This document shows positions 9,336-19,343 of a stretch of DNA of 64,000 bases, piece by piece. Position numbers and translations under genes: made by a program. Under the pieces are notes generated by a model. The model was not told the origin of the DNA. It saw only the letters and a program-made list of their open reading frames with translations, and did no database searches. Source of the stretch: Vogesella sp. XCS3 (GTDB taxonomy: Bacteria; Pseudomonadota; Gammaproteobacteria; Burkholderiales; Chromobacteriaceae); assembly GCF_020616155.1 (NCBI RefSeq), contig NZ_CP085530.1, positions 491,001 through 555,000 on the forward strand, in the 5' to 3' direction. Position 1 is the stretch's first letter. Every line of letters starts with the position of its first letter.

Positions 9336-10167
9336 ATGGGCTGATGGTGGTTTGCGGTGGCGTGGCGCTGGTGTCGCTAGCGGGTGAGGCCAGCGCCGGG
9401 TCGTGGCTGTGCAGGTCTACCTGTTCGATGGGGGCTTCCATTGGCAGCCAGCGCAGGTGAATGGCCAGGTAGCTGCCGTCTTGCAGCATGCCTTCCAGTG
9501 CGTGCTGCCAGCGGCGTACGGTATCCGGTGCCGTGCCGCGGGAAAAGCTCAGGTACAGCGGCAGGCTGCTGAGGGTGGCAACCGGGGCGATAGCCTGGGC
9601 TTGCGTGCCGGTGAAGCGCAAGATCGGTACAACGGCGGTGTTGGCCTCTACCCATAGCCGCACGCGGTTACCCAGCAGCAGGCGCAGGCCCTGCTCGCTA
9701 TCCCGTGTGCGATGGGGGCGAAAGCCGGCTTCCAGTGCGGCAGCCTCGGCAATGCTGTCTTGTGCGGCCACGGTGGCTTCACCAGCCAGCTGGGTGGCAG
9801 TTAGCCTGGCCAGCCCTGCGGCGTTGCGTGGCAGGCCATAGGCGGTAACGCTGGCCACCATGATGGGCCCGAGCTGGGTAAAGTCGCGACGGTTGTCATC
9901 GGTATCGCCCAGCGTGAACATCATGTGGTCGGGCTGGCTGCGCAGTAGCGCATTGGCTTGGTCCCACGTTTTGAGCTGCATGGGGGCAATATCGCCGGTG
10001 CGTTGCTGTAGCTGTTGCACGATATCTACCGCCATGCCGGCGGGCTGGTCCACGGCATTCAGGTAGACAAAGGGTGGCCATTCTTCGGCCAGTATGGTCA
10101 GCGGTGCCGCCTGGCTGAGCCGGGCTAGCAAAAGGGTAAACAACAGAGAGGTGGCGCGCAGTAACAT
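9334..10167 (-). CDS. Periplasmic solute-binding-like protein (SBP_bac_3 family)
   Basis: A 277-residue secreted protein with a signal peptide ending near SQAAP (residue 21). It then has the fold start LTILAEEWPPFVYLN typical of family 3 extracellular solute-binding proteins. Near residue 45 it has GMAVDIVQQL. No permease or ATPase gene adjoins it, so it may be an orphan binding protein or a sensor-related protein rather than part of a complete importer. It is a diverged paralogue of the next upstream gene (10226-10993), with a similar domain plan. The C-terminal 25 residues are rich in Ser, Thr and Pro and probably disordered. Confidence 0.85.
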   Translation of the reverse strand: MLLRATSLLFTLLLARLSQAAPLTILAEEWPPFVYLNAVDQPAGMAVDIVQQLQQRTGDIAPMQLKTWDQANALLRSQPDHMMFTLGDTDDNRRDFTQLGPIMVASVTAYGLPRNAAGLARLTATQLAGEATVAAQDSIAEAAALEAGFRPHRTRDSEQGLRLLLGNRVRLWVEANTAVVPILRFTGTQAQAIAPVATLSSLPLYLSFSRGTAPDTVRRWQHALEGMLQDGSYLAIHLRWLPMEAPIEQVDLHSHDPALASPASDTSATPPQTTISP

Positions 10168-10225
10168 GCAGGGCTATGACGTATGGCTGGTTGGCCGCCA
10201 TCATAACACTGATTGTCCGACAATA

Positions 10226-10993
10226 TCAGCGCTGTATGCCCAGGCGCTCGACCTGTAGCGGCACCGGGTCCTGCGGGAACCAGCGCTGGTGGATGGTGGC
10301 AAAGCTGCCATCCTGCTTGATGTCATTCAGCGCTTTTTCCCAGCGCAGTATGGTATCGCGCGGCACATTGGGTGAAAAAGCCAGGTACAGGCTCAGGCGA
10401 TCCAGCGTGGCCACGCGCTCTACCGTGGCCAGGGGCAGGCCCTGTTCGCGTAGTACATTGCCCACCACCACATTGCCTTCCACCCACAGTTTTACACGGC
10501 CTGCTGCCAGCATGCGTGCCGAATGGGCGGGGTCGGTAGTGGGGAAAACATTGAAACCCCGGCTGTGCGCCGTACTTTCAAAAATGCTGCCACGGTAGGC
10601 GGCGGTGGGGAGCTTCTGCATGGCTGCCGGGCTGAGCTTGCGTATTTCTGCCGCGTACTGGCGCAGCGCAAACACATCGGTGCTGAATACCAGAATAGGC
10701 CCCAGCAGCGTCATCAGGCGTTCGCGTTCGGCGTTGCGGCCAACCGTAAACAGCAGCACGTCTTTTTCATTGAGCAGGCTGTTATAGGCGCGTGCCCAAG
10801 GCTGTATCTGGATGGGAGTGCTGTCTTTCAGGCGTTCCTGCAGCAGTTTGACGACATCTACGGCCATGCCGTCGGGCTGGCCTTTGTCGTTGGCGAAGCT
10901 GACAGGGGGCCAGTCCTCGGTCAGCAGGGTAAGTGCTTTGGCAGAGAAGCTGGCAGCCAGTAGTGCTACTAGCAGTATCAGGCGATATTTCAT
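10226..10993 (-). CDS. Periplasmic solute-binding-like protein (SBP_bac_3 family), paralogue
   Basis: A 255-residue protein with a signal peptide (cleavage near AKALT, residue 20) and the start LTLLTEDWPPVSFAN, followed by GMAVDVVKLLQERL. The shared DWPP/EWPP and GMAVDIV/GMAVDVV motifs show that it is a tandem duplicate of the downstream neighbour at 9334. The 58-base gap shows no terminator, so both may be co-transcribed. Proteins of this type often bind amino acids, but the ligand cannot be predicted here. No transport partner is present in the window. Confidence 0.87.
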   Translation of the reverse strand: MKYRLILLVALLAASFSAKALTLLTEDWPPVSFANDKGQPDGMAVDVVKLLQERLKDSTPIQIQPWARAYNSLLNEKDVLLFTVGRNAERERLMTLLGPILVFSTDVFALRQYAAEIRKLSPAAMQKLPTAAYRGSIFESTAHSRGFNVFPTTDPAHSARMLAAGRVKLWVEGNVVVGNVLREQGLPLATVERVATLDRLSLYLAFSPNVPRDTILRWEKALNDIKQDGSFATIHQRWFPQDPVPLQVERLGIQR

Positions 10994-11038
10994 GGGTTAT
11001 CCGCGTGCCAAGGCATTGAATTTAATATGGCACAGTTG

Positions 11039-11080
11039 CAAGTTGGCCGCACGATGCATTGCATCGGTGCGGCCAACTTG
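11039..11080 (-). terminator. Inverted pair of TTGGCCGCA repeats forming a hairpin
   Basis: A 14-base-pair arm made of two opposed repeat copies (11043 and 11068) encloses a second short inverted repeat (GATGCA/GCATC, offset by one base). It lies just after the stop of the minus-strand aminopeptidase gene and probably stabilises or ends its mRNA. The U tract is weak. Confidence 0.6.
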
Positions 11081-11116
11081 TTTGGGTGCAGCCTTGGCGG
11101 GCTGCGCCGTAGCAGC

Positions 11117-12910
11117 TTACAGCGGGCGGGTAGCCTGTTGCAGCCAGGCCAGCGCGTCCCCGCTGACCAGCGGGCTGACACGGGCCAGTACTTCGGCGTG
11201 GTAGGCGTTGAGCCAGGCCAGCTCGGCGGGCGTCAGCAGGGCCGGTACGATACAGCGCGTGTCGATCGGGCACAGCGTCAGCGTTTCAAAGCGCAGGAAA
11301 TCACCGAACTCGCTGCTGCCGGCGTCCACATTCAGCAGCAGGTTTTCGATGCGTACCCCCCAGCGACCCGGGCGATAGATGCCTGGCTCGTTGGAGGTGA
11401 TCATGCCGGCTTCCATCGCCATATGCGGCTCGGGGATGGCGCGCGAGATGCTCTGCGGGCCTTCGTGCACGTTCAGGAAGTAACCTACGCCGTGGCCCAC
11501 GCCGTGGCCGAAGTCGATATTGGCTTGCCAGATCGGTGCACGTGCCAGCGCGTCCAGCATGGGCGACAGCGTGCCCTGCGGGAAGTGCGCCAGGCTCAGC
11601 TGGACCATGCCTTTCAGTACCAGCGTAAAGTCGTGCTTTTGCGCGTCGCTCGGCGTACCTACCGCTACCACGCGGGTAATGTCGGTGGTGCCGCCGTGGT
11701 ACTGGCCGCCGCTGTCGATCAGCAGCAGGCCGTCGCCGGCGATCTCGCTGTGGCTGTCTTCGGTAGCGCGGTAGTGCGGCAGTGCGCCGTTGGCGTTGAA
11801 GCCGGCGATGGTGGCAAAGCTGGGGCAGACAAAACCGGGGCGGCGGGCGCGCGCGGCGGTGATTTCTTCATCGATGGTCAGCTCGGTGAGGCGGTTGCGG
11901 CCAACGTTGGCCTCGAACCAGGCAAAGAACTCGGCCAGTGCCGCGCCATCTTGCGCCATCGCTTCGCGTACGAAAGCCGCTTCTTGCGCTGTTTTGCGTG
12001 ACTTCATCAGGGTGGATGGGTTGATGGCCTCGATTACCTGAACACCATCGGCCACCGCCTGGCGCAGGCCCAGGGTGATGCGGCGCGGGTCCAGCAGCAA
12101 GCGGCTGCCGGCGGGCAGGGCGACCAGTGCCGGCTTGGTGGCGTGGTAGTCGGCTACGCTGACACCATCGGTGGCCAGCGTGGCGGCCAGCGCGGCGTCG
12201 ATCTTGCCTGCGCCGACAAACAAGGTGGCACCGTCGTGGCGCAGCAGTGCGTGCGCGATGAACACCGGGTTGTAATTAACATCGGCGCCGCGCAGGTTGA
12301 ACAGCCAGGCGATGTCGTCCAGCGTCGAGATAAAGTGCGCGTCGGCGCCGTGCTGCTGCATGGCGGCGCGTACCGCAGCCAGCTTGTCGCGGCGCGGGGT
12401 GCTGGCAAACGGTGGCAGATGTTCGTAGACAGCGGCGGCCGGCAGTGCAGGGCGCTCGGCCCAGATGGCAGCCAGCGGGTCGAGGTCGGTGCGCAAGGTG
12501 GCGCCGGCTTTGTCCAGTGCGGTTTGCAGCGCGCGCGCGGCGGCCAGGCCCAGCACATCGCCATCAACAGCCAGTACATCACCGCTAGCCAGGTTGACCG
12601 CAAGCCATTCCAGGTGCAGCGGGCTGGCCACGGTCTGGATCTTCATCAGCTGGATCTCGCTGCCGGCCAGCTCGGCCTCGGCTTGTACCCAATAACGGCT
12701 ATCGGCCCACAGGCCGGCAAAATCGCGGGTAACGATCAGCGTGCCTACCGAGCCGTGAAAGCCCGACAGCCAGCGGCGGCCTTGCCAGTAGCCGGGCAGG
12801 TATTCGGACAGGTGCGGGTCGGAAGACGGAATCAGACAGGCGGCGATGCCGTGTTGCTGCATGTGTTGGCGCAGGGCGGCCAGGCGGGCGGAGACAGGGG
12901 TGGCGGTCAT
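11117..12910 (-). CDS. Xaa-Pro aminopeptidase, M24B family (three-domain type)
   Basis: Removes N-terminal residues that precede proline. The 597-residue length matches the long three-domain aminopeptidase P group rather than the 440-residue E. coli PepP. Two creatinase-like N-terminal domains cover about residues 1-310. The catalytic pita-bread domain follows, with its dimetal ligands visible in order: LLIDSGGQY, GTTDITR, GHGVGHGVG, SNEPGIY and RIENLL. All five ligands are kept, so an active enzyme is expected. The last 60 residues match the C-terminal cap of this group. A repeat-based hairpin follows the gene. Confidence 0.93.
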   Translation of the reverse strand: MTATPVSARLAALRQHMQQHGIAACLIPSSDPHLSEYLPGYWQGRRWLSGFHGSVGTLIVTRDFAGLWADSRYWVQAEAELAGSEIQLMKIQTVASPLHLEWLAVNLASGDVLAVDGDVLGLAAARALQTALDKAGATLRTDLDPLAAIWAERPALPAAAVYEHLPPFASTPRRDKLAAVRAAMQQHGADAHFISTLDDIAWLFNLRGADVNYNPVFIAHALLRHDGATLFVGAGKIDAALAATLATDGVSVADYHATKPALVALPAGSRLLLDPRRITLGLRQAVADGVQVIEAINPSTLMKSRKTAQEAAFVREAMAQDGAALAEFFAWFEANVGRNRLTELTIDEEITAARARRPGFVCPSFATIAGFNANGALPHYRATEDSHSEIAGDGLLLIDSGGQYHGGTTDITRVVAVGTPSDAQKHDFTLVLKGMVQLSLAHFPQGTLSPMLDALARAPIWQANIDFGHGVGHGVGYFLNVHEGPQSISRAIPEPHMAMEAGMITSNEPGIYRPGRWGVRIENLLLNVDAGSSEFGDFLRFETLTLCPIDTRCIVPALLTPAELAWLNAYHAEVLARVSPLVSGDALAWLQQATRPL

Positions 12911-13054
12911 GGTGGTTCTCGCTGGAATATTGTATCCATTTTGCGGCGAGCGGCGATGGCTTGCAAGACGGCCAATGGGACAGGACGTAATGTTCTGTAA
13001 ACAGAATGCCGGAAAGGCGGGGGATCATGCCAAGGCGTGCGCTGGCCATATAGC

Positions 13055-13080
13055 AAAAAGCCCCGCCGAAGCGGGGCTTT
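13055..13080 (-). terminator. Intrinsic terminator of phaC-phaA
   Basis: On the minus strand a 10-base-pair stem (AAAGCCCCGC with GCGGGGCTTT, four-base loop) is followed by TTTTTGC. It lies 22 bases after the thiolase stop. Confidence 0.85.
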
Positions 13081-13101
13081 GCTCGCCGTGAGACGGGCGA
13101 A

Positions 13102-14283
13102 TTACGGGCGTTCTACCGCAAGTGCCACGCCCATGCCACCACCGATGCACAAGGTAGCCAGGCCTTTCTTGGCGTCACGACGCTGCATTTCGTGCAGCAG
13201 GGTCACCAGCACGCGGCAGCCGGACGCGCCGATAGGGTGGCCCAGGGCAATGGCGCCGCCGTTCACGTTGACCTTGTCGGCACCCCAGCCCAGCTCGCGG
13301 GCTACACCCAGTGCTTGTGCGGCAAAGGCTTCGTTGGCTTCTACCAGGTCAAGGTCTTCCACTTTCCAGCCAGCTTTATCCAGCGCTTTGCGGGTGGCGG
13401 CTACCGGGCCGATGCCCATGATCTCCGGCTCGCAGCCGGTGAGGGCGTAGGACTTGATCACTGCCAGTGGTTTCAGACCCAGCTTGTCGGCGCGTTCTGC
13501 GGTCATCAGCATCACGGCGGCAGCGCCATCGTTGATGCCGGAGGCGTTACCAGCGGTAACGCTGCCGTCTTTCTTGAAGGCAGGGCGCAGTTTGGCCAGG
13601 CTGTCGGCGGTGGTGCCGGCCTTGATGTATTCGTCTTTGGCGAAGGCTACCGGGTCGCCTTTGCGTTGCGGTACCAGAACCGGCACGATTTCGGCATCAA
13701 ACTTGCCGGCGGCCTGGGCGGCCTCGGCACGGTTTTGCGAAGCCAGTGCCAGCGCATCTTGCTCTTCGCGGCTGATGCCGTACTTGGCGGCCACGTTTTC
13801 GGCAGTAATGCCCATGTGGTACTGGTTGTATACGTCGGTCAGACCGTCGGCCACCATGGTGTCCACCAGCTGGGCGTTGCCCATGCGGAAACCGTCACGC
13901 GAGCCCGGCAGGATGTGCGGGGACAGCGACATGCTTTCCTGGCCGCCGGCAATCACGATCTCGGCGTCGCCGCTGGCGATGGCCTGGGCGGCCAGATGCA
14001 CAGCGCGCAGGCCGGAGCCGCATACCACGTTCAGTGTAGAGGCCGGGGTGGAAACTGGCAGGCCTGCCTTGATGACTGCCTGGCGGGCAGGGTTCTGGCC
14101 AGCGCCAGCAGTCAGTACCTGACCCAGGATTACTTCGCTGACGTCTTCCGGCTTCACGCCGGTTTGCGCCAGCAGGCCCTTGATGACGGTAGCGCCCAGT
14201 TCCGGGGCGGGGATTTTGGCCAGGGAGCCGCCGAAGCTGCCAACGGCGGTGCGCAGTGCTGCAACGATAACGATGTCTTGCAT
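13102..14283 (-). CDS. phaA: Acetyl-CoA C-acetyltransferase (beta-ketothiolase)
   Basis: Condenses two acetyl-CoA to acetoacetyl-CoA. The 393-residue protein has the acyl-enzyme cysteine Cys88 (VVCGSG), the catalytic GHPIGASG histidine and the second cysteine in CIGGGMG near the C-terminus. It is the standard length for biosynthetic thiolases. It lies 73 bases downstream of phaC on the same strand and ends at a strong terminator, so its likely role is to supply PHA synthesis. The acetoacetyl-CoA reductase (phaB) is not in this window. A role in fatty-acid degradation is possible too. Confidence 0.94.
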   Translation of the reverse strand: MQDIVIVAALRTAVGSFGGSLAKIPAPELGATVIKGLLAQTGVKPEDVSEVILGQVLTAGAGQNPARQAVIKAGLPVSTPASTLNVVCGSGLRAVHLAAQAIASGDAEIVIAGGQESMSLSPHILPGSRDGFRMGNAQLVDTMVADGLTDVYNQYHMGITAENVAAKYGISREEQDALALASQNRAEAAQAAGKFDAEIVPVLVPQRKGDPVAFAKDEYIKAGTTADSLAKLRPAFKKDGSVTAGNASGINDGAAAVMLMTAERADKLGLKPLAVIKSYALTGCEPEIMGIGPVAATRKALDKAGWKVEDLDLVEANEAFAAQALGVARELGWGADKVNVNGGAIALGHPIGASGCRVLVTLLHEMQRRDAKKGLATLCIGGGMGVALAVERP

Positions 14284-14356
14284 GGTTTTCTCCAGGTTGT
14301 TCTGTTCTGTGCCAGATTCGGGTGAAACCGCAATCTAGCACAGAAGTCTTTGCAGA

Positions 14357-16132
14357 TTATTGCAGGGTGGCCAGCTGGGCCGGCATGGCCTTGGCTTGCA
14401 CGTATTCGCCAGGGGCGTCGCACAGGGCTGGCAGCTCTTTGCTACCGAATACCTTGGGTGCGGCTACCTTGTCACCCGACTGCGGTGCCAGCCAGCCATC
14501 CCAGTCTTTCCACCAGCTGCCCGGTCGGCTTTCGGCACCGTCCAGCCAGGCGTCCGCGCTGGCGACCAGGTTGTCGTTCACCCAGTAGTTACGCTTGTCT
14601 TTGGTGACAGGGTTGATAGAGCCGGCAATATGGCCGGATGCCCCCAGTACATAGCGGCGCGAGGCTGCTCCGCTGAGGTACTGCACGCCGTCGTAGGCCG
14701 ATTTCCATGGCACGATGTGGTCTTCGCGGGCGGCAAAGATGTACAGCGGGATATCGATCTGCGACACATCGATCTTCACGCCGCACAGCTCGATGCTGCC
14801 TGGCTTGGTCAGCGCGTTGTTGATATAGAACTCTTTCAGGAAGAAAGTGTGCATCGGCAGCGGCAGGTCGACAGCGTCGTTGTTCCAGTACAGCAGGTCG
14901 AACGGTGGCGGCGTCTTGCCCAGCAGGTAGTTGTTGACCACGTAGTTCCACACCAGATCGTTGGCGCGCAGGCTGGCAAAGGTACGGCCCAGCTCCTTGC
15001 CGCTGACAATGCCGCCACCACCGGTAGCGAGTTTTGCTTCGCGGGTCTGGATCAGCTTGTCGTCGATGAAGACCTTGATTTCGCCCGGGTCGGTATGGTC
15101 TACCAGCGAGGTCATGAAGGTGGCGCTGTCGATGTAGTTCAGCTTGCGGTGTTTGAGCACGCACAGCGCGGTATTCAGGATGACGCCGCCAATGCAGAAG
15201 CCCAGCGCGTTCATCGATGGCTGCTTGGTGATCTTGCGAATGGCTTCGGCCGCTGCAATCACGCCTTCTTCGATGTAGTTGTCCCACTTGTAGTGCTTCA
15301 TGTCCGGGGTGGCCGAGCGCCAGCTCACCAGGAACACGCGGTAACCCTGGGCCACGAAGTGGCGCACCATGGAGTTATCCTGCTGCAAGTCCATCAGGTA
15401 GTACTTGTTCACGCACGGCGGTACGATCAGCAGCGGCTTTTCGTAGACCTGCTCGGTGGTAGGGGTGTACTGGATCAGTTCGATCAGCTTGTTGCGGAAT
15501 ACCACTTTGCCCGGGGTGCAGGCAATGTTTTTGCCGATCTCGAACTTGCTTTCGTCCGACATGGAGATATGACCTTTCTGCAGGTCTTCCACCATGTTTT
15601 TCATGCCTTCCACCAGGCTTTCGCCCTTGGTTTCCAGCGCACGCTTCACCACTTCCGGGTTGGTCAGCATGAAGTTGGTCGGCGCCATGGCGTCGATGTA
15701 CTGGCGCGTGGCAAAAGCCAGGCGTTCCTTGTCTTCGCCTTCCAGCTGGGATTTGTCTACCAGCTCGGTCATCCATTTGCTGGTCAGCAGATAGCTTTGT
15801 TTCAGGAAGCTGTAAAAAGGGTGCTCGTTCCATTCCGGGGCGGCAAAACGGCGGTCGCCTGCGGCAGGCTGGGCGGCGGGGGCGCCACCGGCGGGCTGGC
15901 CCAGGAAGGAAAGCCAGATGTTCATCTGCTGCTGGTACAGATTGTTTTGCAGGGCAACAAACTGGTTGGCGTTGTCTACCATCTGCTGCCAGGCGCCGGC
16001 CATCGGGTTGGCCGCATCTTGGGGCGACAGGCCGCTACCCAGCGAATTCACGAACTGCTGCATCCACTTCTGATTGGCTTCGGACAGGTTGGCAAAAAAA
16101 CTGTCCAGTGAGGTGGGGGTTTCCTGACTCAT
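14357..16132 (-). CDS. phaC: Class I poly(3-hydroxyalkanoate) synthase
   Basis: Polymerises (R)-3-hydroxyacyl-CoA into PHA storage granules. The protein has 591 residues from the ATG at 16132, which has AAGGAG upstream; a longer frame to 16270 lacks such support. The lipase-like box GFCIGG carries the catalytic Cys313, and the GASGHIAG histidine lies near the C-terminus. The N-terminal 90 residues include the Gln-rich helix typical of class I enzymes. PhaA follows, so this is a phaCA operon. No phasin or phaR gene adjoins it. A copy of the TTGGCCGCA repeat lies within codons 39-42. Confidence 0.95.
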   Translation of the reverse strand: MSQETPTSLDSFFANLSEANQKWMQQFVNSLGSGLSPQDAANPMAGAWQQMVDNANQFVALQNNLYQQQMNIWLSFLGQPAGGAPAAQPAAGDRRFAAPEWNEHPFYSFLKQSYLLTSKWMTELVDKSQLEGEDKERLAFATRQYIDAMAPTNFMLTNPEVVKRALETKGESLVEGMKNMVEDLQKGHISMSDESKFEIGKNIACTPGKVVFRNKLIELIQYTPTTEQVYEKPLLIVPPCVNKYYLMDLQQDNSMVRHFVAQGYRVFLVSWRSATPDMKHYKWDNYIEEGVIAAAEAIRKITKQPSMNALGFCIGGVILNTALCVLKHRKLNYIDSATFMTSLVDHTDPGEIKVFIDDKLIQTREAKLATGGGGIVSGKELGRTFASLRANDLVWNYVVNNYLLGKTPPPFDLLYWNNDAVDLPLPMHTFFLKEFYINNALTKPGSIELCGVKIDVSQIDIPLYIFAAREDHIVPWKSAYDGVQYLSGAASRRYVLGASGHIAGSINPVTKDKRNYWVNDNLVASADAWLDGAESRPGSWWKDWDGWLAPQSGDKVAAPKVFGSKELPALCDAPGEYVQAKAMPAQLATLQ

Positions 16133-16389
16133 TGATATCTCCTTCAAATGGGGGAAGACAAACAGGCCGTGCTGCCTTGCGTGACAGGATGTTTTTCTTG
16201 TTGGGCGCAATCTGTTGAGTAAAGACTTTACCATTGCTTTATGACAAAACACAGCAAGGTCATGCTGCATTGCGATATAAACGCGGGTAATGGGTATACA
16301 GGCAACAACAGGTGACAGCCCGGCGGCGGGCTAAAGGCAGGAGTATGCAGCTTTTATTTCTATGGCATGTTGTTTTGCATCAATAGTAC

Positions 16390-16423
16390 TTGCCGCCCTG
16401 GTGCATCTATTCCAGGGCGGCAA
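16390..16423 (-). terminator. Hairpin after the chemotaxis receptor gene
   Basis: A 12-base-pair stem (TTGCCGCCCTGG with CCAGGGCGGCAA, 10-base loop) lies six bases after the receptor stop. The U tract on the minus strand is poor. The remaining roughly 250 bases up to phaC hold no gene; they contain a short AGCCCG/CGGGCT hairpin at 16317-16332 and AT-rich sequence that may include the phaC promoter. Confidence 0.5.
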
Positions 16424-16428
16424 GCTGC

Positions 16429-18039
16429 TCACACGGTAAAGTTCTTGACCTTGCTTTCCAGATGGTCGGCTTTGTCTTCCAGCTGGTCGGCATAGCCGTC
16501 CAGATTGACGGCACTGTTGGCATTGTTTTCCGAAAGCTGGGCTATCTGCTCTACACGCCGAGCCATATCGTTACTGGCGGTACGTTGCTCGGCCAGGGCG
16601 TCGGCGATTTCGCTGGCCGACTGCGAAACCTCGTTGATGGTGTGCTGGATGCGGCCGATGGCTTCCTGCATTTCGGTGGTCAGTGCCTCGCCTTTGCTGA
16701 CGCGGCTGACGCTTTGCTGCATGGCCAGATTTGCCGCCTGGGCCGACTGGGTAATCTCGCGCACCATCTGGTCGATCTGCACGGTGGATTGTGCCGAGCG
16801 TTCGGCCAGCTTGCGTACTTCGTCTGCTACCACGGCAAAGCCGCGGCCCAGGTCGCCAGCGCGGGCAGCTTCGATGGCTGCATTCAGTGCCAGCAGGTTG
16901 GTCTGGTCTGCCACGTCACGAATCACGTCCAGTACGCTGACGATGGTATGGCTTTGCCGTGTCAGCGCCGCAACTTGCTGCTCGCTATGGCGAATGGCGG
17001 TGCCAATGGCGGTAATTTCCTGCAAGGTGGCGTCAATCACCCGCGAGCTGTCACTGGAAGCCTGGCCCGCCTGGCTGGCGCGCTGCTGGGCGACTTCGGC
17101 GCTATCGGCAATGTGGGTAATGCTGACGGCAAACTGTTCTACGGTGCTGGCAATGGACGAGGTGGCCTCGCTTTGCTGGCGCGAGCTGCCGCTGATGGCT
17201 TCCGATGTCTGGCCGATCTGGCGTGCCATCTGGTTGATATTGTCACTGCTATGGCGCACGTCCTGGATGATGGTGCCCATATTATCCATCAGGCTGTTGA
17301 GCTGGCCGGCGATTACGGCCAGTTCGTCGTTACCGCGTACCGGAATGCGCAGGCTGAGGTCATGCTTTTGCGTAATGGCCTGGCAGGTGTCGGCCAGCTC
17401 GCGCACGCTGCTGTTGAGCCTGCTAGCCAGGCGCCAGGCCATGATGCTGCCGATAGCCAGGCTGGCTAGCAGTGCCGCGCTGGCAAACAACAGGCTGGTG
17501 TGCAGGTTCTGTTCGCTGCTCAGGTAATTTTTTTCCGCCTCGGCCAACTGCAGGTCTATCAGTTTGCTGATATCGGTACTGAGTGGGTCAACAGCAGGGT
17601 AGAGCTGGCTGGATGCCAGGGTTTGCAGGGCTTCTTTTTGGCCGCTTTGCATCAGTGAGCGTGCCTGGCGGGCTACGCCCAGGGCATTGTTTATTTTGCC
17701 TTTCGCGCTTTCTACCAGGGCTGCTTCTTCGGTGGTGAGCTGGGTGGCTATGTAGGCCGACCACTGTTTGTTGAATTCGGCTTCGGCGGTGGTAATGGCG
17801 GCACTGCCGTCTGCTGTAGAGAGGGTGCCGGCATTGGTTTTATGAATGGTATCCACCACATTCACGGCAAACATATCGGCCACGACTTTCAGCTGTTTCA
17901 GGGGGATAACCCTGTCCTGGTAAGTGCTGGCAAAGGCATTATTGCTCTTTTGCAGCATTAAAAACATGCTGCCGCATAGCAGCAACATCAACAAAAGCAG
18001 GCTACCGGCCAGCCAGAAAACGCGTGCTTTGATACTCAT
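16429..18039 (-). CDS. Methyl-accepting chemotaxis protein (4HB-type sensor)
   Basis: A 536-residue transmembrane chemoreceptor. TM1 lies at about residues 8-30, then a periplasmic helical domain of about 150 residues that resembles the four-helix-bundle sensor. TM2 lies at about 185-207 and a HAMP linker at 208-262. The cytoplasmic signalling hairpin has the highly conserved tip [15 protein letters not shown]. No C-terminal CheR-docking pentapeptide is seen (ends KVKNFTV). The ligand is unknown. It is transcribed away from the FAH-family gene at 18155, and the 115-base gap must hold both promoters. Confidence 0.95.
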   Translation of the reverse strand: MSIKARVFWLAGSLLLLMLLLCGSMFLMLQKSNNAFASTYQDRVIPLKQLKVVADMFAVNVVDTIHKTNAGTLSTADGSAAITTAEAEFNKQWSAYIATQLTTEEAALVESAKGKINNALGVARQARSLMQSGQKEALQTLASSQLYPAVDPLSTDISKLIDLQLAEAEKNYLSSEQNLHTSLLFASAALLASLAIGSIMAWRLASRLNSSVRELADTCQAITQKHDLSLRIPVRGNDELAVIAGQLNSLMDNMGTIIQDVRHSSDNINQMARQIGQTSEAISGSSRQQSEATSSIASTVEQFAVSITHIADSAEVAQQRASQAGQASSDSSRVIDATLQEITAIGTAIRHSEQQVAALTRQSHTIVSVLDVIRDVADQTNLLALNAAIEAARAGDLGRGFAVVADEVRKLAERSAQSTVQIDQMVREITQSAQAANLAMQQSVSRVSKGEALTTEMQEAIGRIQHTINEVSQSASEIADALAEQRTASNDMARRVEQIAQLSENNANSAVNLDGYADQLEDKADHLESKVKNFTV

Positions 18040-18154
18040 ATTGCCCCCTAGGCGTGCTGACTCACTATCATGTCCTTATCTGTTTTTAGTGTATTTTGCG
18101 GTTTGTTGTAGATTTCTGTAGTTAAAGCCACGTTTATTAGATAGAGGTCGGTTT

Positions 18155-18799
18155 ATGAATGTTTGTCTGGCAGGGGTGGAACAGCGTGTCAGCACAGTGT
18201 TTTGTATTGGTCGGAACTATGCAGCCCATGCCGCCGAGCTGGGTAATGCCATGGAGGAAGAGCCGGTCGTTTTCCTGAAACCGGCGGCGGCGCTGCTGCA
18301 GGGCGGGCAGCCTTTGCAGCTGCCTGCCTTTTCGCAAGATGTGCACTACGAGTGCGAGCTGCTGGTGTTGATTGGTCGCGATGCCGACAACATCCACGAG
18401 GCGGATGCACTGCAATACGTAGCAGGTTACGGTATCGGGCTGGACCTGACTGCGCGTGACGTGCAGACCGAAGTCAAAGCCAAGGGCCTGCCATGGACCA
18501 AGGCCAAAGGCTTTCGCGGTGCCGCCTGCGTATCCACATTTGTTCCGGCCGGCGAGCTGGACCCGTTGGCCGCACGCTTCACGCTGCAGGTCAACGGCCA
18601 GCTGCGTCAGCAAGGTGACACCACGCTGATGCGTTTTTCTGTGCCCTATATTGTGAGCTACCTGTCGCAGGTGTATGGCTTGCGCGCGGGCGACGTTATC
18701 TTTACCGGCACGCCGGAAGGGGTGGGGCAGCTGCATGCAGGCGATGTGCTGCAGCTGGACCTGGGCGTGGTACAAGCACAGTGGCAGGTGGCGGTATGA
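18155..18799 (+). CDS. Fumarylacetoacetate hydrolase (FAH) family protein
   Basis: A 214-residue protein of the FAH fold, of the short YcgM/FAHD1 type. These enzymes act on acylpyruvates or decarboxylate oxaloacetate. The metal-binding acidic residues appear in YECELLVLIG (near residue 68) and in GLDLTARD (near 100). The loop TGTPEGVGQL is also typical. It overlaps hslR by four bases (ATGA), so the two are translationally coupled. The exact substrate cannot be told from sequence. Confidence 0.9.
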   Translation: MNVCLAGVEQRVSTVFCIGRNYAAHAAELGNAMEEEPVVFLKPAAALLQGGQPLQLPAFSQDVHYECELLVLIGRDADNIHEADALQYVAGYGIGLDLTARDVQTEVKAKGLPWTKAKGFRGAACVSTFVPAGELDPLAARFTLQVNGQLRQQGDTTLMRFSVPYIVSYLSQVYGLRAGDVIFTGTPEGVGQLHAGDVLQLDLGVVQAQWQVAV

Positions 18800-19203
18800 G
18801 CAAGACAAAGTTGGCCGCAGACGACGACAAGGTACGGCTGGACAAATGGCTGTGGGCGGCGCGTTTCTTCAAGACCCGCCAGCTGGCGCACGAGGCGCTG
18901 GAGCTGGGGCGCGTGCTGGTTAACGGCGAGCGGGTGAAGGCGTCGCGTGTGGCACGCGAGGGCGAGCTGCTGCAGATCCGTATCGATAAACTGGTGTACA
19001 ACGTTACCGTGCTGGGGCTGGCCACGCAGCGCCGCCCGGCGGCCGAGGCGCGGCTGCTGTATAGCGAAAGCGAGGAGTCCATCGCCGCGCGCGAGCATCA
19101 GATTGGCCTGCAAAAAGCCGAGCACGCCAGCTTCCCGTATGGCGACGGGCGGCCTACCAAGAAAGCCCGCCGCGATATCGTGCGTTTCAAAGACAGCTGG
19201 TAG
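18796..19203 (+). CDS. hslR: Heat-shock ribosome-associated protein Hsp15
   Basis: Hsp15 binds free 50S subunits that carry a stalled peptidyl-tRNA and helps to recycle them. The 135-residue protein has an S4 RNA-binding domain near the N-terminus (VRLDKWLWAARFFKTRQLA, residues 12-30) and a basic C-terminal tail (KKARRDIVRF). The ATG at 18796 shares bases with the stop of the upstream gene. Two copies of the TTGGCCGCA word lie close by, at 18566 and 18811, the second at codons 6-8. Confidence 0.92.
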   Translation: MSKTKLAADDDKVRLDKWLWAARFFKTRQLAHEALELGRVLVNGERVKASRVAREGELLQIRIDKLVYNVTVLGLATQRRPAAEARLLYSESEESIAAREHQIGLQKAEHASFPYGDGRPTKKARRDIVRFKDSW

Positions 19204-19343
19204 CCATACAGCTGGGCGGGGAGTCGGCACAAAACAGTCTGTTTTATCGGTAAGCGGGGCATGCGTGCTTCATATGCGGGGGCTTTTGCGCTATATTGAC
19301 GCCCCGGTGCGCTGCACCCGCTTCCCCTTATTAGTTCTGCATC

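Noticed and set aside
14360..16111. A 583-codon open frame on the plus strand
   Set aside because: Antisense shadow of phaC, whose active-site motifs and ribosome site are clear on the other strand.
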